NCBI GenBank assembly: GCA_009741485.1
Contig: CM019219.1
Location: 632,337 to 696,336, forward strand
Length of the DNA stretch: 64,000 nucleotides
Source: Malurus cyaneus samueli
Lineage: Eukaryota > Chordata > Aves > Passeriformes > Maluridae
Reading direction: 5' to 3'
Shown: in pieces, positions 1-11,072 of the stretch
Position numbering within the stretch: position 1 is the stretch's first letter
How the letters are laid out: each line of letters starts with the position of its first letter
Notes under the pieces: generated by a model
What the model saw: only the letters and a program-made list of their open reading frames with translations
Told to the model about the DNA's origin: nothing
Database searches by the model: none
Program-made: the position numbers and the translations under genes

Positions 1-1835
1 AAATTAATTCATTATTAGGGAAACACGGATGGAAACAGCACCAAACCTGAGCAAGCAGGTTATTTATGCTGGGTGGCAGATGGAAACGTGCTGGGAAGGG
101 TCCACTGCTGCCTGTTAGTGACCATGACAGAGCTGCAGAGATTTACAGTGCAGCATCAATCTTATCAGCTGCATTCCTAATCCTGACTTGCTGAGCACTG
201 GGGGAAAATACAAACCACCTTATGGGAACTCTGTGCTAATGCTGGACCTGCAGAGAGAGGTGATTGCACCAGGAACTTACTTTGAGAGCCAGCCTTGATG
301 CCATCGTGGAGGAAAAAGCTCCACCTGCAAGGAAAAAGAAAAAAATTCCCAGTTAAATTTATTAAATTTTGCACAGGAAGAGGTGAATATCCATAGTGTC
401 ATTTCTCCCATAACCACCTCTGTATGGGTTTTTAAACAAGCTCGGAGTTTCAATACACGGAATTTCCAAAGGGAGTTGGGTTTTTCACAAGCAACATGGA
501 ATTTTAATGTTAAGTCACCCACTTGTCACAAGTCAAACAAAAAAAATCAACAGATGGCACACTGAAGAGTTCTTTCACAACAAGCACTGCACAGCTCTGA
601 TATTTGGAATAAGAATGCCTCGAAAGATAAAAGTATTAATTGAATAATTTTTTACAGGCTGTCACGCACTTCTAAGTGACTGAGGAAAATAAAGAGCCTT
701 TTGTAATTTAGGAAATGCCACTTTTTAAGGCATGAAAGTGATTTTAAAGTGAGTCATTGTGATATATTCTGGGTTTAAAAGTACAGATTTCACACCACTG
801 AGTACCTAAAACATTTTAACTTCAATTATTATAATTCTAGCCTTTAACATTATTTATATAATTCAGAAATACAACTTGTTCCTCTCTGCTCTCCCCTTGG
901 AAATAGAGGATATTTCCTATTTCTTTGGCATTTAGCTCCCCACTTTATATTTTTTTCATTTAGTCAAGATCATTCTGTCTTTGCAAGCTGTGTACAAACA
1001 CTGTATTTTTTTAAAATCAGGGGGATTATGTGCCAAAGCTCAGCTTTAGGATCCTGACTCCCAGCCAGCCTCAATGGGAACTGCTCCACTGAATTCAGGG
1101 AACTCCATGGGCAGGGATAACTATATCCACTTCAGGAATGACAAATCCCTAAAAATGAAATTGTAAGAACATCCCAAGACCTCTCCAACACATCGAGCTC
1201 TGAAGTCCAAGAATTGACAGAACACACAGCCACCTCCCGGACACTTAAAAGCAAAGGGCAACATTTAATCTTCATATTCCATCTTAAATTAGCTTAAATG
1301 CTTAAAATAAAGATGAATAATTAGTGTTTTAACTGTAGTAGCAAGGCAGGCATTGCAAGGAGAGCTCACTGCATTTCTAAATGAAGGTCAGACAAATGAG
1401 CAATCTGATAATATTACTTAAAATACCTGTGATAGAGCTAAAAATAAAACAGCAATTTATTTCTACTGTCACTTCAGAGCTTTGTCTTTCAAAGCACCCA
1501 GCAAGGCTCAGTTTTTTTAGATCTTCCTGAAGTCTAAAGCTGAAATTTTTACTTCAATAATCAGATTTATCCAGAAGCTCTTTTTAAACTGGGGTTGAGC
1601 TCCACCTGCTCACCCAACAAGGCTTTCCTTGGTGACCACAACCAGAAATGTCCAAACCACGGTGGCTGAAAGGTTTCTGACAGCCAGAGAGGGGAAAAGC
1701 ACAAAGGAGCCTTGGAAAGCCAAGATCAGCACTCCAAAATGCATCTCCACCCTGTAAAGCCTGTCCTGGGCAGGAGATCAAAGCTCACACTGAGCTGAAG
1801 GGCTCTCCTAAAGCTGTGAGTGAAGGCAAAGAGCT
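1..1835. other. Unique noncoding DNA, no feature recognised
   Basis: AT-rich unique DNA, most AT-rich around 600-1000. Short open frames on both strands show no recognisable domain and no paired splice signals. No CR1 end, tRNA or simple array was seen. Intergenic or intronic DNA is the only supported reading. Confidence 0.6.
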
Positions 1836-2110
1836 AAAACCCCTTTGAATGACCCACACTGACCAAAACCCCTTTGAATGACCCACACTGACCAAATCCA
1901 GGGATATCAAAACCCCTTAGAGTGACCCCACTGACCAAATCCAGGGATACCAAACCCTTTGGGGTGACCCACACTGACCAAATCCAGGGATATCAAAACC
2001 CCTTTGAATGACCCACACTGACCAAATCCAGGGATACCAAACCCCTTTGGAGTGACCCACACTGACCAACACCCCTTTGGAGTGACCCACACTGACCAAA
2101 TCCAGGGAAA
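1836..2110. repeat. Minisatellite with long and short units
   Basis: A degenerate tandem array is built on AAAACCCCTTTGAATGACCC followed by ACACTGACC. Most units (about 43-44 bp) also carry a segment of about 15 bp, AAATCCAGGGATATC. Two units (about 29 bp) lack it. Roughly six to seven units are present, with variants such as TTGGAGTGACC. On the minus strand the array gives repetitive open frames (VSVGHSKG-like) that should not be called genes. Confidence 0.9.
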
Positions 2111-2699
2111 CCATTGCCAAGGTCTGGACACTGAGACACCAGAACCAAACCTCAAAAAACTGCAACCTTCACACCAATAATCTCCTCACCAAAACAGGAA
2201 ATTCACCAAAATGAGAAATTGCCTCCTGCATTTGCAGAGTGGGATAAAGCAAAGGGAGTAACGAGTAGGGTGCAAAATCCCAGAGAATTTTTTCAATATC
2301 CTCACCACAATGTCCATGTCCATCTCTCCTGCCCCAGCTCTCCTTGGTCTTTCCAAGATGTCCCCAAGCTCCCCAAAACTTCTGCTCACACATCACAGCC
2401 CCATCCCGTGAGCATCCCAAACCTCTGGAGATATCAACAGACCAAAAGGGCAAAGAAAAACCAGAGGTGACATCAAAAATAGATCCTTGAAGGGCAGGAA
2501 ATTCTTCAGCCATGCTTTGCAGATGATTTAGAACAGAAGTCCTTGGGCTTTGAGACACTTCCCTGCTTTTTTTTCCCACAGGACAGCAGCCTGATGAGTA
2601 CATGAGATGGCACTAAGAACTTGGATGAATAAAAAAGTATTTTTTTCTCAGTTCATCAACTTTTAAAGACTAAAGGAAGATTCTCCTTGAAGGATAAGT
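2111..2699. other. Unique noncoding DNA
   Basis: Flank of the minisatellite. A 144-codon minus-strand open frame (2169-2603) has no recognisable domain and no convincing splice context. I read it as chance openness. Confidence 0.5.
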
Positions 2700-3400
2700 C
2701 CTCGGGATCCTCAACAGAACACTCAGGTTCAGCAGTAAAATTAAAAACCAGCCATTACACCGAGCGACTATACGAACAAAATTCCATATGAAAACATTTA
2801 AAGTACATTACATTTTTTGGTCAAGATGAAAGCCTGGAAGAAAAAAAAAAAATCCAGCAATCTATTCTAATTGGGTTCCCATGGTAACTGTACAATTGGG
2901 TTTTTCAGTATAACATCCCAAAGGCCCAATGCACACTTGTAAAATATACTTCAAACAGCCGGAATTGTTTTTACATTACAGCACTCCCAGGAAGATCAAT
3001 TACTATACATCCCCACCCTAACTATTAGTGGCAGGAGATGTTAACACTATTGGCCATATTAACATAAGTCATGTAAAAAACCCCACATATCACCATCATT
3101 ATATAAAACTAATTACACACTTCAGATTCATCAAACACGTTCCGAGTAATAAACCAATACCGGCCCTGTCACCAGATCATATTTACTGAATGGAAGGAAT
3201 CAACCCCAAATATGTGCCAAACCATTTTTGCTTCTCATATTGATCCCAAGGATAAACAGAATCAATCATTAATAATTACATTATAAGATGACCCAGAGGG
3301 TTAATCATATTCTTAGGAAGTCTCGCTCTGGAATCAGATGTAACAGCACAAAAAGGCAGCTGAGAAGCATTTAAATGCAGGGCCAGGTGCATTAACAATA
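2700..3400. other. Candidate conserved noncoding block
   Basis: AT-rich unique DNA with intact CpGs (for example around 2760-2775 and 3140-3165), several homeodomain-type TAAT/ATTA cores and no mobile-element signature. This texture is typical of avian conserved noncoding elements. Conservation is inferred, not measured. There is no open frame of interest on either strand. Confidence 0.25.
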
Positions 3401-3499
3401 ATAGAAAATAAGGTACATTAAATTCTTGCAATCAGTGAAAATAATATAATGGGTGTGTTGCAAAAAAAATAATAAAACAGTAATTTTTTTACTTTCTTG

Positions 3500-3676
3500 T
3501 GAGGGTGGGTAGCCCTGGCACAGGGTGCCCAGAGAAGCTGTGGCTGCCCCTGGATTCTTGGCAGTGCCCAAGGTCAGCCTGGATGGGGCTTGGAGCAGCC
3601 TGGGACAATAGAAAGTGTGGGAATAGATGGTCTTTAAGTCCCTTCCAACCCAAACCATTCTAGGATTCTATGATTT
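3500..3676 (+). mobile_element. CR1 LINE 3' fragment
   Basis: A 5'-truncated CR1 copy on the plus strand. It begins in the GAGGGTGGGTAGCCCTGGCA segment, passes through the AGAAGCTGTGGCTGCCCCTGG core, and ends with CCAACCCAAACCATTC and the TTCTATGAT 3' end. It is noticeably diverged from the younger copies further right. No coding capacity remains. Confidence 0.93.
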
Positions 3677-5982
3677 ATTTTTAAAGTTCATTTCAGATTA
3701 AGCACTTTGCCTCATTGCTCCCAATTTCACTTTCTTAAATCACAACCCTGGCCAGAGACCCAGATTTTATTTCCATCTCACTGCCTAAACCTCAAAGTGA
3801 AAAGGAAATGATGATCCAGGCCCATTAAGATGGATTCAAAACCAATTAATTCTTTTATATTCCAGAAAAAAAACCCAAAATGCACCAGAAACCCGAAAAC
3901 CAATAACTGTGGCCAGCCTGAACAAACTCCATCAACCAGAAATCTTCGTATTCCATGAAGTCAGCCAAGAACCAGAGGGATTTCTGGTGTCAGCAGACCA
4001 CAGAAGGGATTTCCCTTTCGCCCCCACCCTTCCCAGTTTATCAAATCTGCTCACCCTTAAATCCAGCAGAGCACAGTGAAGGGAGTGTGAATTTGGGGAT
4101 TGTTCCTCCAGGATGTGAATGACAGTGGAAGTGTCCTGTCCCCACCAGAGCAGCCTTGAACACATTCATCCGCTGCTTTTATTACGTGAAAATAAAAAAA
4201 AAAAATCATCTTTTAACAGGGCCTCAAGTACACTTCAGGTGTTGATTAAAAAGTGTAACCAAAGAAAAGCCCTCCTGCACACCTGAGTGCACAAACAGCC
4301 GAGGTTTCAGTGCTGTTTGCCCTGTGCTGAGCAATCTGAAGCACTCAGATAATTCCAATATTCCTGCTGATGATCATGCACTGAAAAGGCACCACTAATT
4401 CTTGCTAAATGCTAATGCAGGGTTACCTAGAGGGACTTAAATCTGCACATGGAGCACGGAAGTGGCAGAATTTGGGCAACAAAACAACTCGGACTCCAGT
4501 GGGCTGTGCTAATACATTTATATATCAAAATAGTGATTGCATTCATCTGCACTGAAAGGTGGCATTTGTATAAAAATGAGAAGCTAAAATGCATCCATCA
4601 GACCAAAACTCAAATTATTTCTTTATTCCCAACTGCCAGGCTGCTCAGGACTCCAGGCCCTTGGTCAATGGTGCTTTTTTAATGTTTAACCCCTATTTCA
4701 CTCAAAAACCAGAGAAATCAGAAATTTTGCTTCAATGAGCTCCCCTCTTCTTCACAATTAAAGGTGACTTGTTCAGGTATTTTTTATCACCTTCAGAACC
4801 TCTGCTGCATCAGAGTTTCAGCTGCGTGTCCAAGTCTTCATGTGACTTGAAAAGACACCTGAAATTTTCTATATCATTTAATTGGGCCACATATAGACCG
4901 AGACTCCTGACAGCCATCAGGACATGGCACTTCACCTCTGCTGATATAAAACAGTAAACAACTCAAAAATGGATTAGTAAAAAGCATCTAAATAACGATG
5001 TATTCTAAATAACTTCTAAAATCACTCCAGCTCATTAAACTCCAAACCCACATGTGCTTTACTGATATTCAAATACATTTTAAGCAGTTGCCTGGACCAC
5101 AAGCAGCTCAGTTTTAAAGCTGCATTTTGCATTTATGAAAAATCCTTCAGCATAGGTTTGGTTTTACAGTTTGGTTGCTCCTCCAGCTCTGTGTTTAACT
5201 TCAGCCAGCCCAAACACACCCGTGCTGGGTGATAGGTCAGAAATACAGAGGACTAAATTTAATAAGAATTTTTCTCCCATTAGAAAGATTTTACCCATTG
5301 CACCTTCAGATAAATCAGCATCATTACAGCCAGTAACATTCCCAGCTATCACCAGAGGAAGGAAATTCAAATCTGGAAAACCTTTCACTTTATAATTACA
5401 GCATTTACAAAGTTAAAGCTCTCAAAACCACCCCAAACACACTGAAAACTGCCACTACCGAAAACATTCCAAACCTCCCAAAATTAAAACTTTATCCTCC
5501 ATTTGCCCATTAGTTACACTCTCCTCACCAGTCCAGATATCTTATGAACACTGGGTAAACGAGAGAATTGCACAATCCGTCAATAAAATAAACGCATTTT
5601 CAACTCCTGTCCAGATGACTCAAGTTGTCAGTAAAAACTGCCACCAGCGCTGCACTTGCAGAAAAATGTCCATAAATGCATTATTGCGACTGGCAGATCG
5701 ATGTCCATAATAAAAACAAATAGAGTTAACAAGTGCTGGCTCCTCGGAGCGATGCCACATTGGGATGAGGATCCACTGCCCCCACAACTTCTGGGAACAG
5801 CAAGAGGCACCTGCTGATTGCTCCAGCAGCACAAAAACGGGGCATCCTAATGCAGGGCATCCCTGAAGTCTTACAGGGAATATTAATGGCTTCAGGGTGG
5901 AGTTGCAAGTTCAGAATTTGACAGGGGAACAGAATCCCTGCTTGAAAACTGAACCACCTGCCCAGCACCACAGTGGGAAGGG
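3677..5982. other. Unique noncoding DNA
   Basis: AT-rich unique sequence with a short A-run near 4193-4204. Short antiparallel open frames (for example 5164-5395 on both strands) have no recognisable domain. No RNA gene or repeat family was recognised. Confidence 0.55.
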
Positions 5983-6154
5983 ATTGTTCCCCGGGATGGA
6001 ATTCCCAGAGAAGCTGTGGCTGCCCCTGGATCTCTGACAGTGCCCAAGGCCAGGCTGGACACGGCTTGGAGAAGGTGGAAGGTGCCAGGGAGTGGCACTG
6101 GATGATCCTTAACATCCCTTCCAGCCCAAACCATTCTCTGATATTGTTCTGTGA
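5983..6154 (+). mobile_element. CR1 LINE 3' fragment, diverged
   Basis: Plus-strand CR1 end. It has a partial TTGTTCCC segment, then CCCAGAGAAGCTGTGGCTGC, GCCCAAGGCCAGGCTGGACA, and the terminal CCCAAACCATTCTCTGAT. It lacks about 50 bp present in other copies (the GGGTGGGCAGCCCTGGCACA block), so it is internally deleted. Confidence 0.9.
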
Positions 6155-7499
6155 AACTCAAAATGAGAGATGTTAACAACTGTCACAAGCAGGAAGGGTT
6201 TTCCTGTCAGAAATTCAGTGTAAGGGAAGTCAGCAGTGTCCAGGCAGAGCGGCCACCCTGCAGCCACCACGGTGAGGATGGCACCAGAGGCAGAGGACAA
6301 GGCTGACATTGCCAGACCAGCAGCACCCTGAGGGTTAATTTATCAGCATTAGCTCTCTCACTCCTCCAAAATCTTAAAATGTATGGGGAAAAACCACTAC
6401 AAGAACACCATCCATGTCTTTGACATGTTCTCCTTTGGGTTTGTGGCATTGCTCCTTCTTCAAGGTGTTTAACCAGAGTTGCTCAGGGGCAGCCTTTCCA
6501 CCTTTCCAGGACAAAATTCCTGCTTTTCCTGCACAAATCCTTAACTCAGCCATTCGGGGCAGCCCCAGGAACTCTCACAAAGCGCAAAGCTTCTCCCCCA
6601 GGCTCTGACCCCACAGTGATGCCTTTACCTGATCCTCTACCAATGTGAAGCATCACACAGTGGCGATAAGTTAATTATTACAGTTATCAGGAGCTAAAGC
6701 AGCCACAGCAGCACAAACTGCACTCTCACAACACTTTCCTACAGAGCTTCTGTTCAGCTGCTGAACTAATTAATTTCTCACCGGCCAGAATGCAGATAGG
6801 AATTGCTAAAATCACCTCCCAAGCTCACAGCCACATCTTTTTCCCTCTGAAATTTCAAGCTTTTGGTAGAACTGCCCGTATTTGGAACATTTCTGTTTGA
6901 AAACAAACAAAACTTTTAGTATGAAAAAAACTAAGTCACAGGCTGACAACGTGTACAATAAAACAACGTTTTTACAAGTTTCCTGCACTGAAGGGGTGGG
7001 TTTTGGCCCAGAAAGAATAAGCCCACATCCCCAATTTTAGTCCCCAGTGCATTAGGCAGGGCTTAGAGGTCAAAACTTTCATCAGGATCAAAATAGAACT
7101 CTGTTATCCCAACAAACCCCTCCAGGAGATGCCCCTGGGGCAGGGCAAGCACAAGCCTGGACACCACAAACAGCTGAGAAATGACTGTCCCAGCATCAGA
7201 GCAACACCCCAATATATAAAACTGAGATTTTTCAACGTGAGGCACCAGAGACTGCACCTCACCATTCAGCAAAAGCTCCACTCTGCAAAAATAACATCCA
7301 CACCACCAAAAAACACGGTTTATTTGGGAGGGGCATATAAATTAAATAGTTCTTTACACATACCGTGCTTTAAAAGCTGCATGCAGTTACAACATTGTAA
7401 TTATTTTTAAACACCTGCAGAGCTCGGCTTTTCTATCAGTGGCAGGAGGGTGTTTTTAGCATAACATTGATTCGCTGTGTGTTAGAGGGGGTGAGGATG
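6155..7499. other. Unique noncoding DNA
   Basis: Unique sequence of mixed composition. The interval 6860-7020 is AT-rich and free of repeats. A 72-codon minus-strand frame at 7063-7281 shows no domain. Nothing else was recognised. Confidence 0.5.
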
Positions 7500-7539
7500 G
7501 GAGGGATCAGAGCGCTCATGCTCCGCTCCCGCTCCAGCG

Positions 7540-7577
7540 CACGTGGAACAGGAATGCGCCCACGTGGAACAGGAATG
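7540..7577. promoter_or_regulatory. Paired E-box / GGAATG sites
   Basis: CACGTGGAACAGGAATG occurs twice, 21 bp apart. Each copy joins a perfect E-box (bound by bHLH-ZIP factors such as the USF/MYC families) to GGAATG (the TEAD core). The duplication at the edge of the CpG island suggests a small regulatory tandem, though chance duplication is possible. Confidence 0.35.
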
Positions 7578-7986
7578 TGCCTCTGGAATATTCCCAGCAA
7601 TGGACACTGCAGGGCTGGGAAAGCTTCTGGGCGGTTATTTCGGGGTAATTCTGCGCTCATCTGCTCGCAGCACCGCCACTCATCCACCCATCCAGCCCTG
7701 CTGCACCCATCGCATCCCCGGAGCGGCACCGCCGCCCCTGCCCGGAGCTATTATTTTAGTGCGTTTTCATGGAAAATGCCCTGATCCCGGCCGCTGCCAT
7801 CCATCCCCTTCCCCCTTGGCAGAATTCCAAGGAAAACCAGCGGGTTTTGGGAGCCCTAACCCACCCGGAGCTGCGGACCCGGCGGGCTCGGGAGAACGGG
7901 GCCGAGCATCCCCCGCTCCCCGTGGACCGCTCCCCTTGTGCCCACCCTCCGGGCCGCCCCCTGGCTCTCCCTGCGGGTCCCAGCGG

Positions 7987-8046
7987 TGTGTGGCTGTCCC
8001 TGGAGCTGTGTGGCTGTCCCTGGAGCTGTGTGGCTGTCCCTGCTGT
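7987..8046. repeat. 20-bp tandem repeat in CpG island
   Basis: TGTGTGGCTGTCCCTGGAGC is repeated about 2.8 times without a mismatch, with the last copy running into TGCTGTCCCC. Being exact, it is probably length-polymorphic. Confidence 0.9.
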
Positions 8047-8389
8047 CCCCCGCTGTCCCCTCGCACCTGCCCGCGGCCTCAGCGCCCGCAGTGCCCGCTC
8101 CGCACAGGCCGCGCTGCCGGGGCGGGGCCGCACCGCCCGGAAACCGCATCGGAGCGGGGGAAGGGGAAGAGGCAGAGCCGGGCAGCTCACGGAGCTCCGG
8201 GAGGAGAGCAGGAAGAGCCCTGTGCCTGCTCTGTGCTCGTGTGGCCGGAGCGGAGCGGAACCGGCCCCGATGGAGCCCGGCCGGGACTGCCCGGCCCGCG
8301 GCCAGCGCGACTCGGCCGGAGCGCGCCCGTGGGAAAATGCGGATTTCTGTAAAAATCTATCCAAAAACAGCGATTTGTGCGCGCTGGCA

Positions 8390-8766
8390 CTGCTGGGGGT
8401 GTTCAGGTGGGGAAGAAAAGGTTCCAGGGAGAGCTCAGAGCCCCTTGCAGCACCTAAAGAGGCTCCAGGAGAGCTGGAGAGGGACTGGGACGAGCGATGG
8501 AGGGACAAGAGCCAGGGAATGGCTTTGAGCTGAAAGTGGGGAAGTTTAGATGGGATTTTGGGCAGGAATTGTTCCCTGTAGGGTGGGCAGCCCTGGCACA
8601 GGGTGCCCAGAGAAGCTGTGGCTGCCCCTGGATCCCTTTGAGTGCCCAAGGCCAGGCTGGACATTGGGGCTGGGAGCAGCCTGGGACAGTGGGAGGTGTC
8701 CCTGCCATGGCAGGGGTGGCACTGGGTGGCATTTGGGGTCCCTTCCAACCCAAACCATTCTGGGTT
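8390..8766 (+). mobile_element. CR1 LINE 3' fragment, young
   Basis: Plus-strand CR1 spanning the segment from GCTGGGGGTGTTCAGGTGGG through the GAGAGCTCAGAGCCCCTTGC and AGGAGAGCTGGAGAGGGACT segments to the 3' end CCAACCCAAACCATTC. Its core of about 150 bp looks identical to the copy at 26868-27310, implying recent activity of this subfamily. It is truncated well downstream of the reverse transcriptase, so it is non-autonomous. Confidence 0.95.
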
Positions 8767-10141
8767 TTGCAAAGTTATGGGTAAAGATGGGGACAGGGAA
8801 TTAGACCTGAGTTTGCAGAAGGAGAAGCATTTGCTAAATACTATTCCTGGACGAGGAGACATTGAGGAGATAAGGAGTGAAATGCCAGAGGAGAGTGAAG
8901 TTACAGCAAGGTTTATTTGAGGCAATAAAAACCGAAAGAACAAGACATGAAATGCCTGTAAAGTGTGCAGCAAGAAACCACTAATTTTCAAGCTCAAGAA
9001 TCTTTCAAAGTTACGTCAGCACACATTTTATGAATTTTTCTATATATGACTCAAACTATCGCAAAATGGAGGAGTCCACGTGGGATGGATGAGAAGAACA
9101 ATACTTAAGAAGTCATTGCAGAATTATGGAAATCCTTTCTTTCACAGGGAAAATACATAAATAAATAAAGTACTGAGAGCATTGAGATAGTGCCTGCTTG
9201 TTAAAAGTTCTAATTCTAGAATCCTGATTCTAAAAAAAATAAAAATAAATATAAAATGTGGTCCAAGATGCAGAAGTTTCCCCAATACAGTTGGAAATAG
9301 TTATACTGGAGCAACTGACATTTACTGATGAGAAAAGGAAGCTTTTCCCTCATTCTAATGAAGCTTGCTTTAATGGTCAATTAAAAGGTGCTGCCACTTC
9401 AGGGAATGGCTTGGGTGAGGTTGATCTCATCTCTAAATAAAAAAATTATAAGCCCTGTTCTGGATGGGATGCCCTAGAAATAGTTGCTCTAAACTGGGAT
9501 ATTCTTTCTGTCCTGATATCCTTGAAAGAAAAGTAGCCAGTTCCTGAAACTTTATTGTAAGTGGAAACCTCCCCAAAATACATATTAATCTTCTCTGCCT
9601 CCTCTCCCAAGGTGATCTCCTTATTGCCTGGAGCATGAAAATTGATTATCTTTAATATGATTTTAGTTTGCATTATAACAGGCTTGAATGGGGAATGTAA
9701 AATATCCAGGTTTTCTTAAATCCTGCCATCTTGGGCTTTGGCAGTGGGGCCATAAAGTTGGGTGTTTGCACTATAAAGGGAAGTTTCTCTGTGCAGTTTC
9801 AAACTTTGCTGCATTGGAACTTGATTAATGGTCACGTATTCCTGTTTATAAATGAGGTGAAAAAGGTCCTTCTGACCATTCTGAGACACTTCCCTCAGAA
9901 TTAGGAACATTTTATTCAAATCTCTTAACTCTTCTGCTGGCCAGGTTTGGGTCTTTGTTGCTTCAAGTATCATTTCAACCACTGAGCTTTGGGGTTTGCT
10001 GTCCTTTACCCATCAGGGACTGTCCCTTGTTAAATATGTCTCATTTTCTCCCTGGGAGAATTCCAGCATTCACCATGGCACATGCAGTTTAATTCACTGA
10101 TAATAAAGGTCATGGAGAAATTTGCATTGAAATTTACATTG
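8767..10141. other. Unique noncoding DNA, weak minus-strand frames
   Basis: AT-rich unique sequence. On the minus strand, frames at 10030-10236, 9716-9982 and 9446-9673 have non-repetitive, mixed composition and lie in consistent order, which could reflect a very old decayed gene or retroelement. No domain was recognised and each is interrupted, so no gene is called. Confidence 0.35.
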
Positions 10142-10231
10142 ATCCTGTAAGAAAGTCCAGAATTTCTAAAATGTTTTTCAATCTTCATCCTGTAAGAAGG
10201 TACAAAATTTCTAAACTCTTTTCCAATCATG
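10142..10231. repeat. 45-bp tandem duplication
   Basis: Two adjacent 45-bp copies start at ATCCTGTAAGAA (10142 and 10187) and share AATTTCTAAA and the TTTTCAAT/TTTCCAAT segments with several mismatches. The unit is a multiple of three and does not interrupt a weak minus-strand frame. Confidence 0.75.
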
Positions 10232-10965
10232 TCCAATACCTTTGTTTTCCATTCAAGGCATTTTCTCTCCGTTTTTATTTTATTTAAGTCTGCTCTTTAG
10301 AAGACATTGCCTTTCAGTCCTTAACTTTATTTGTTATTAATTGCTCATTTAATGTGGCATTTTCAGGGACAGGATGGTATTTTCCCAGGACTGGAACATC
10401 TGCCTGTGGTTGTTTTCCAGCACAAACGTGAATTTGCATCCAGGCAAACCAAGGCTTAAGCCAACACATGAACTTTGCAGTCAAAGATTGTGACGGGGTG
10501 GGATGAAAAACTGAAAAGGAAGGTTTTTATTAAATGCCTTGAGATGGGAATTCACAAATATTTCAGCCTGGATTAAATTCCTTGTTAAGGACTAACCTCT
10601 GGAAGCGTCTCCTTTCTGCAACATCTGCTGTGGAGGAGAGTTTGGGCACCGGAGCTGGAAGGACCCTCTCACCAGGCAGAGAGACAAACAGATGGAGCTC
10701 AGGGAAGGTGCATGACTGGAAATCGCTGGGATTTGGACCTCCCTTGTAGATCCTTAATTTCCCCCCAGAGAGAATTGTCAGATTGGAGCAGAGGCATTAA
10801 AATACTCCTGTCTTTGTGTGCGAGTGCTGCACTGAGTCAGAGTCTGGCCTGGAGTGTTTCCTTTGCTCCTCAGCTGCACGGAGCCCCAGCCATGTCACCT
10901 GCTGGAAGTTCACTTCAACCAGTAAATAAACCTTGCTTTTCACATCTAGAATCACCAGAAAAAGT
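10232..10965. other. Unique noncoding DNA
   Basis: Ordinary unique sequence between the small duplication and the A-rich tract. No gene or element was recognised. Confidence 0.5.
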
Positions 10966-11072
10966 TAAAAAAAAAAAAAAAAAAAACCAAAACAAACAAA
11001 AAACCAAAAAAAACCAAACAAAAAAAACCCCACAAAAAAAACAAAACAAAAAACAAAAAAAAACCAAAAAAA
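10966..11072. repeat. A-rich low-complexity tract
   Basis: A run of about 20 A residues followed by irregular A-runs broken by CC and C (AAACC/AAAAC-like). It accounts for lysine- and asparagine-rich frames on the plus strand and phenylalanine-rich frames on the minus strand. No upstream retrocopy was recognised, so its origin is unclear. Confidence 0.9.

Larger units (their letters stand above)
7500..8345. promoter_or_regulatory. CpG island, orphan promoter candidate
   Basis: The only strongly GC-rich, CpG-dense stretch in the window, densest at about 7850-8330. It contains a consensus GC box (GGGGCGGGGC, 8119-8128), two CACGTG E-boxes (7540-7545, 7561-7566) and a 20-bp tandem repeat (7987-8046). 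Open frames of up to 270 codons occur on both strands, as GC-rich DNA has few stops; they are proline/arginine/glycine/alanine-rich and low in complexity, so I do not call them genes. A CpG-island promoter or first exon of an unseen mRNA or lncRNA is the likeliest role. Direction cannot be set. A CR1 abuts the right edge. Confidence 0.55.

Noticed and set aside
1907..2165. Minus-strand frames with VSVGHSKG repeats
   Set aside because: They come from the 44/29-bp minisatellite.
7543..8533. Long open frames (196-269 codons on the plus strand and up to 413 codons on the minus strand) over the CpG island
   Set aside because: GC-rich DNA has few stop codons, the frames overlap on both strands, composition is low-complexity Pro/Arg/Gly/Ala, and the minus-strand frame runs through a CR1.
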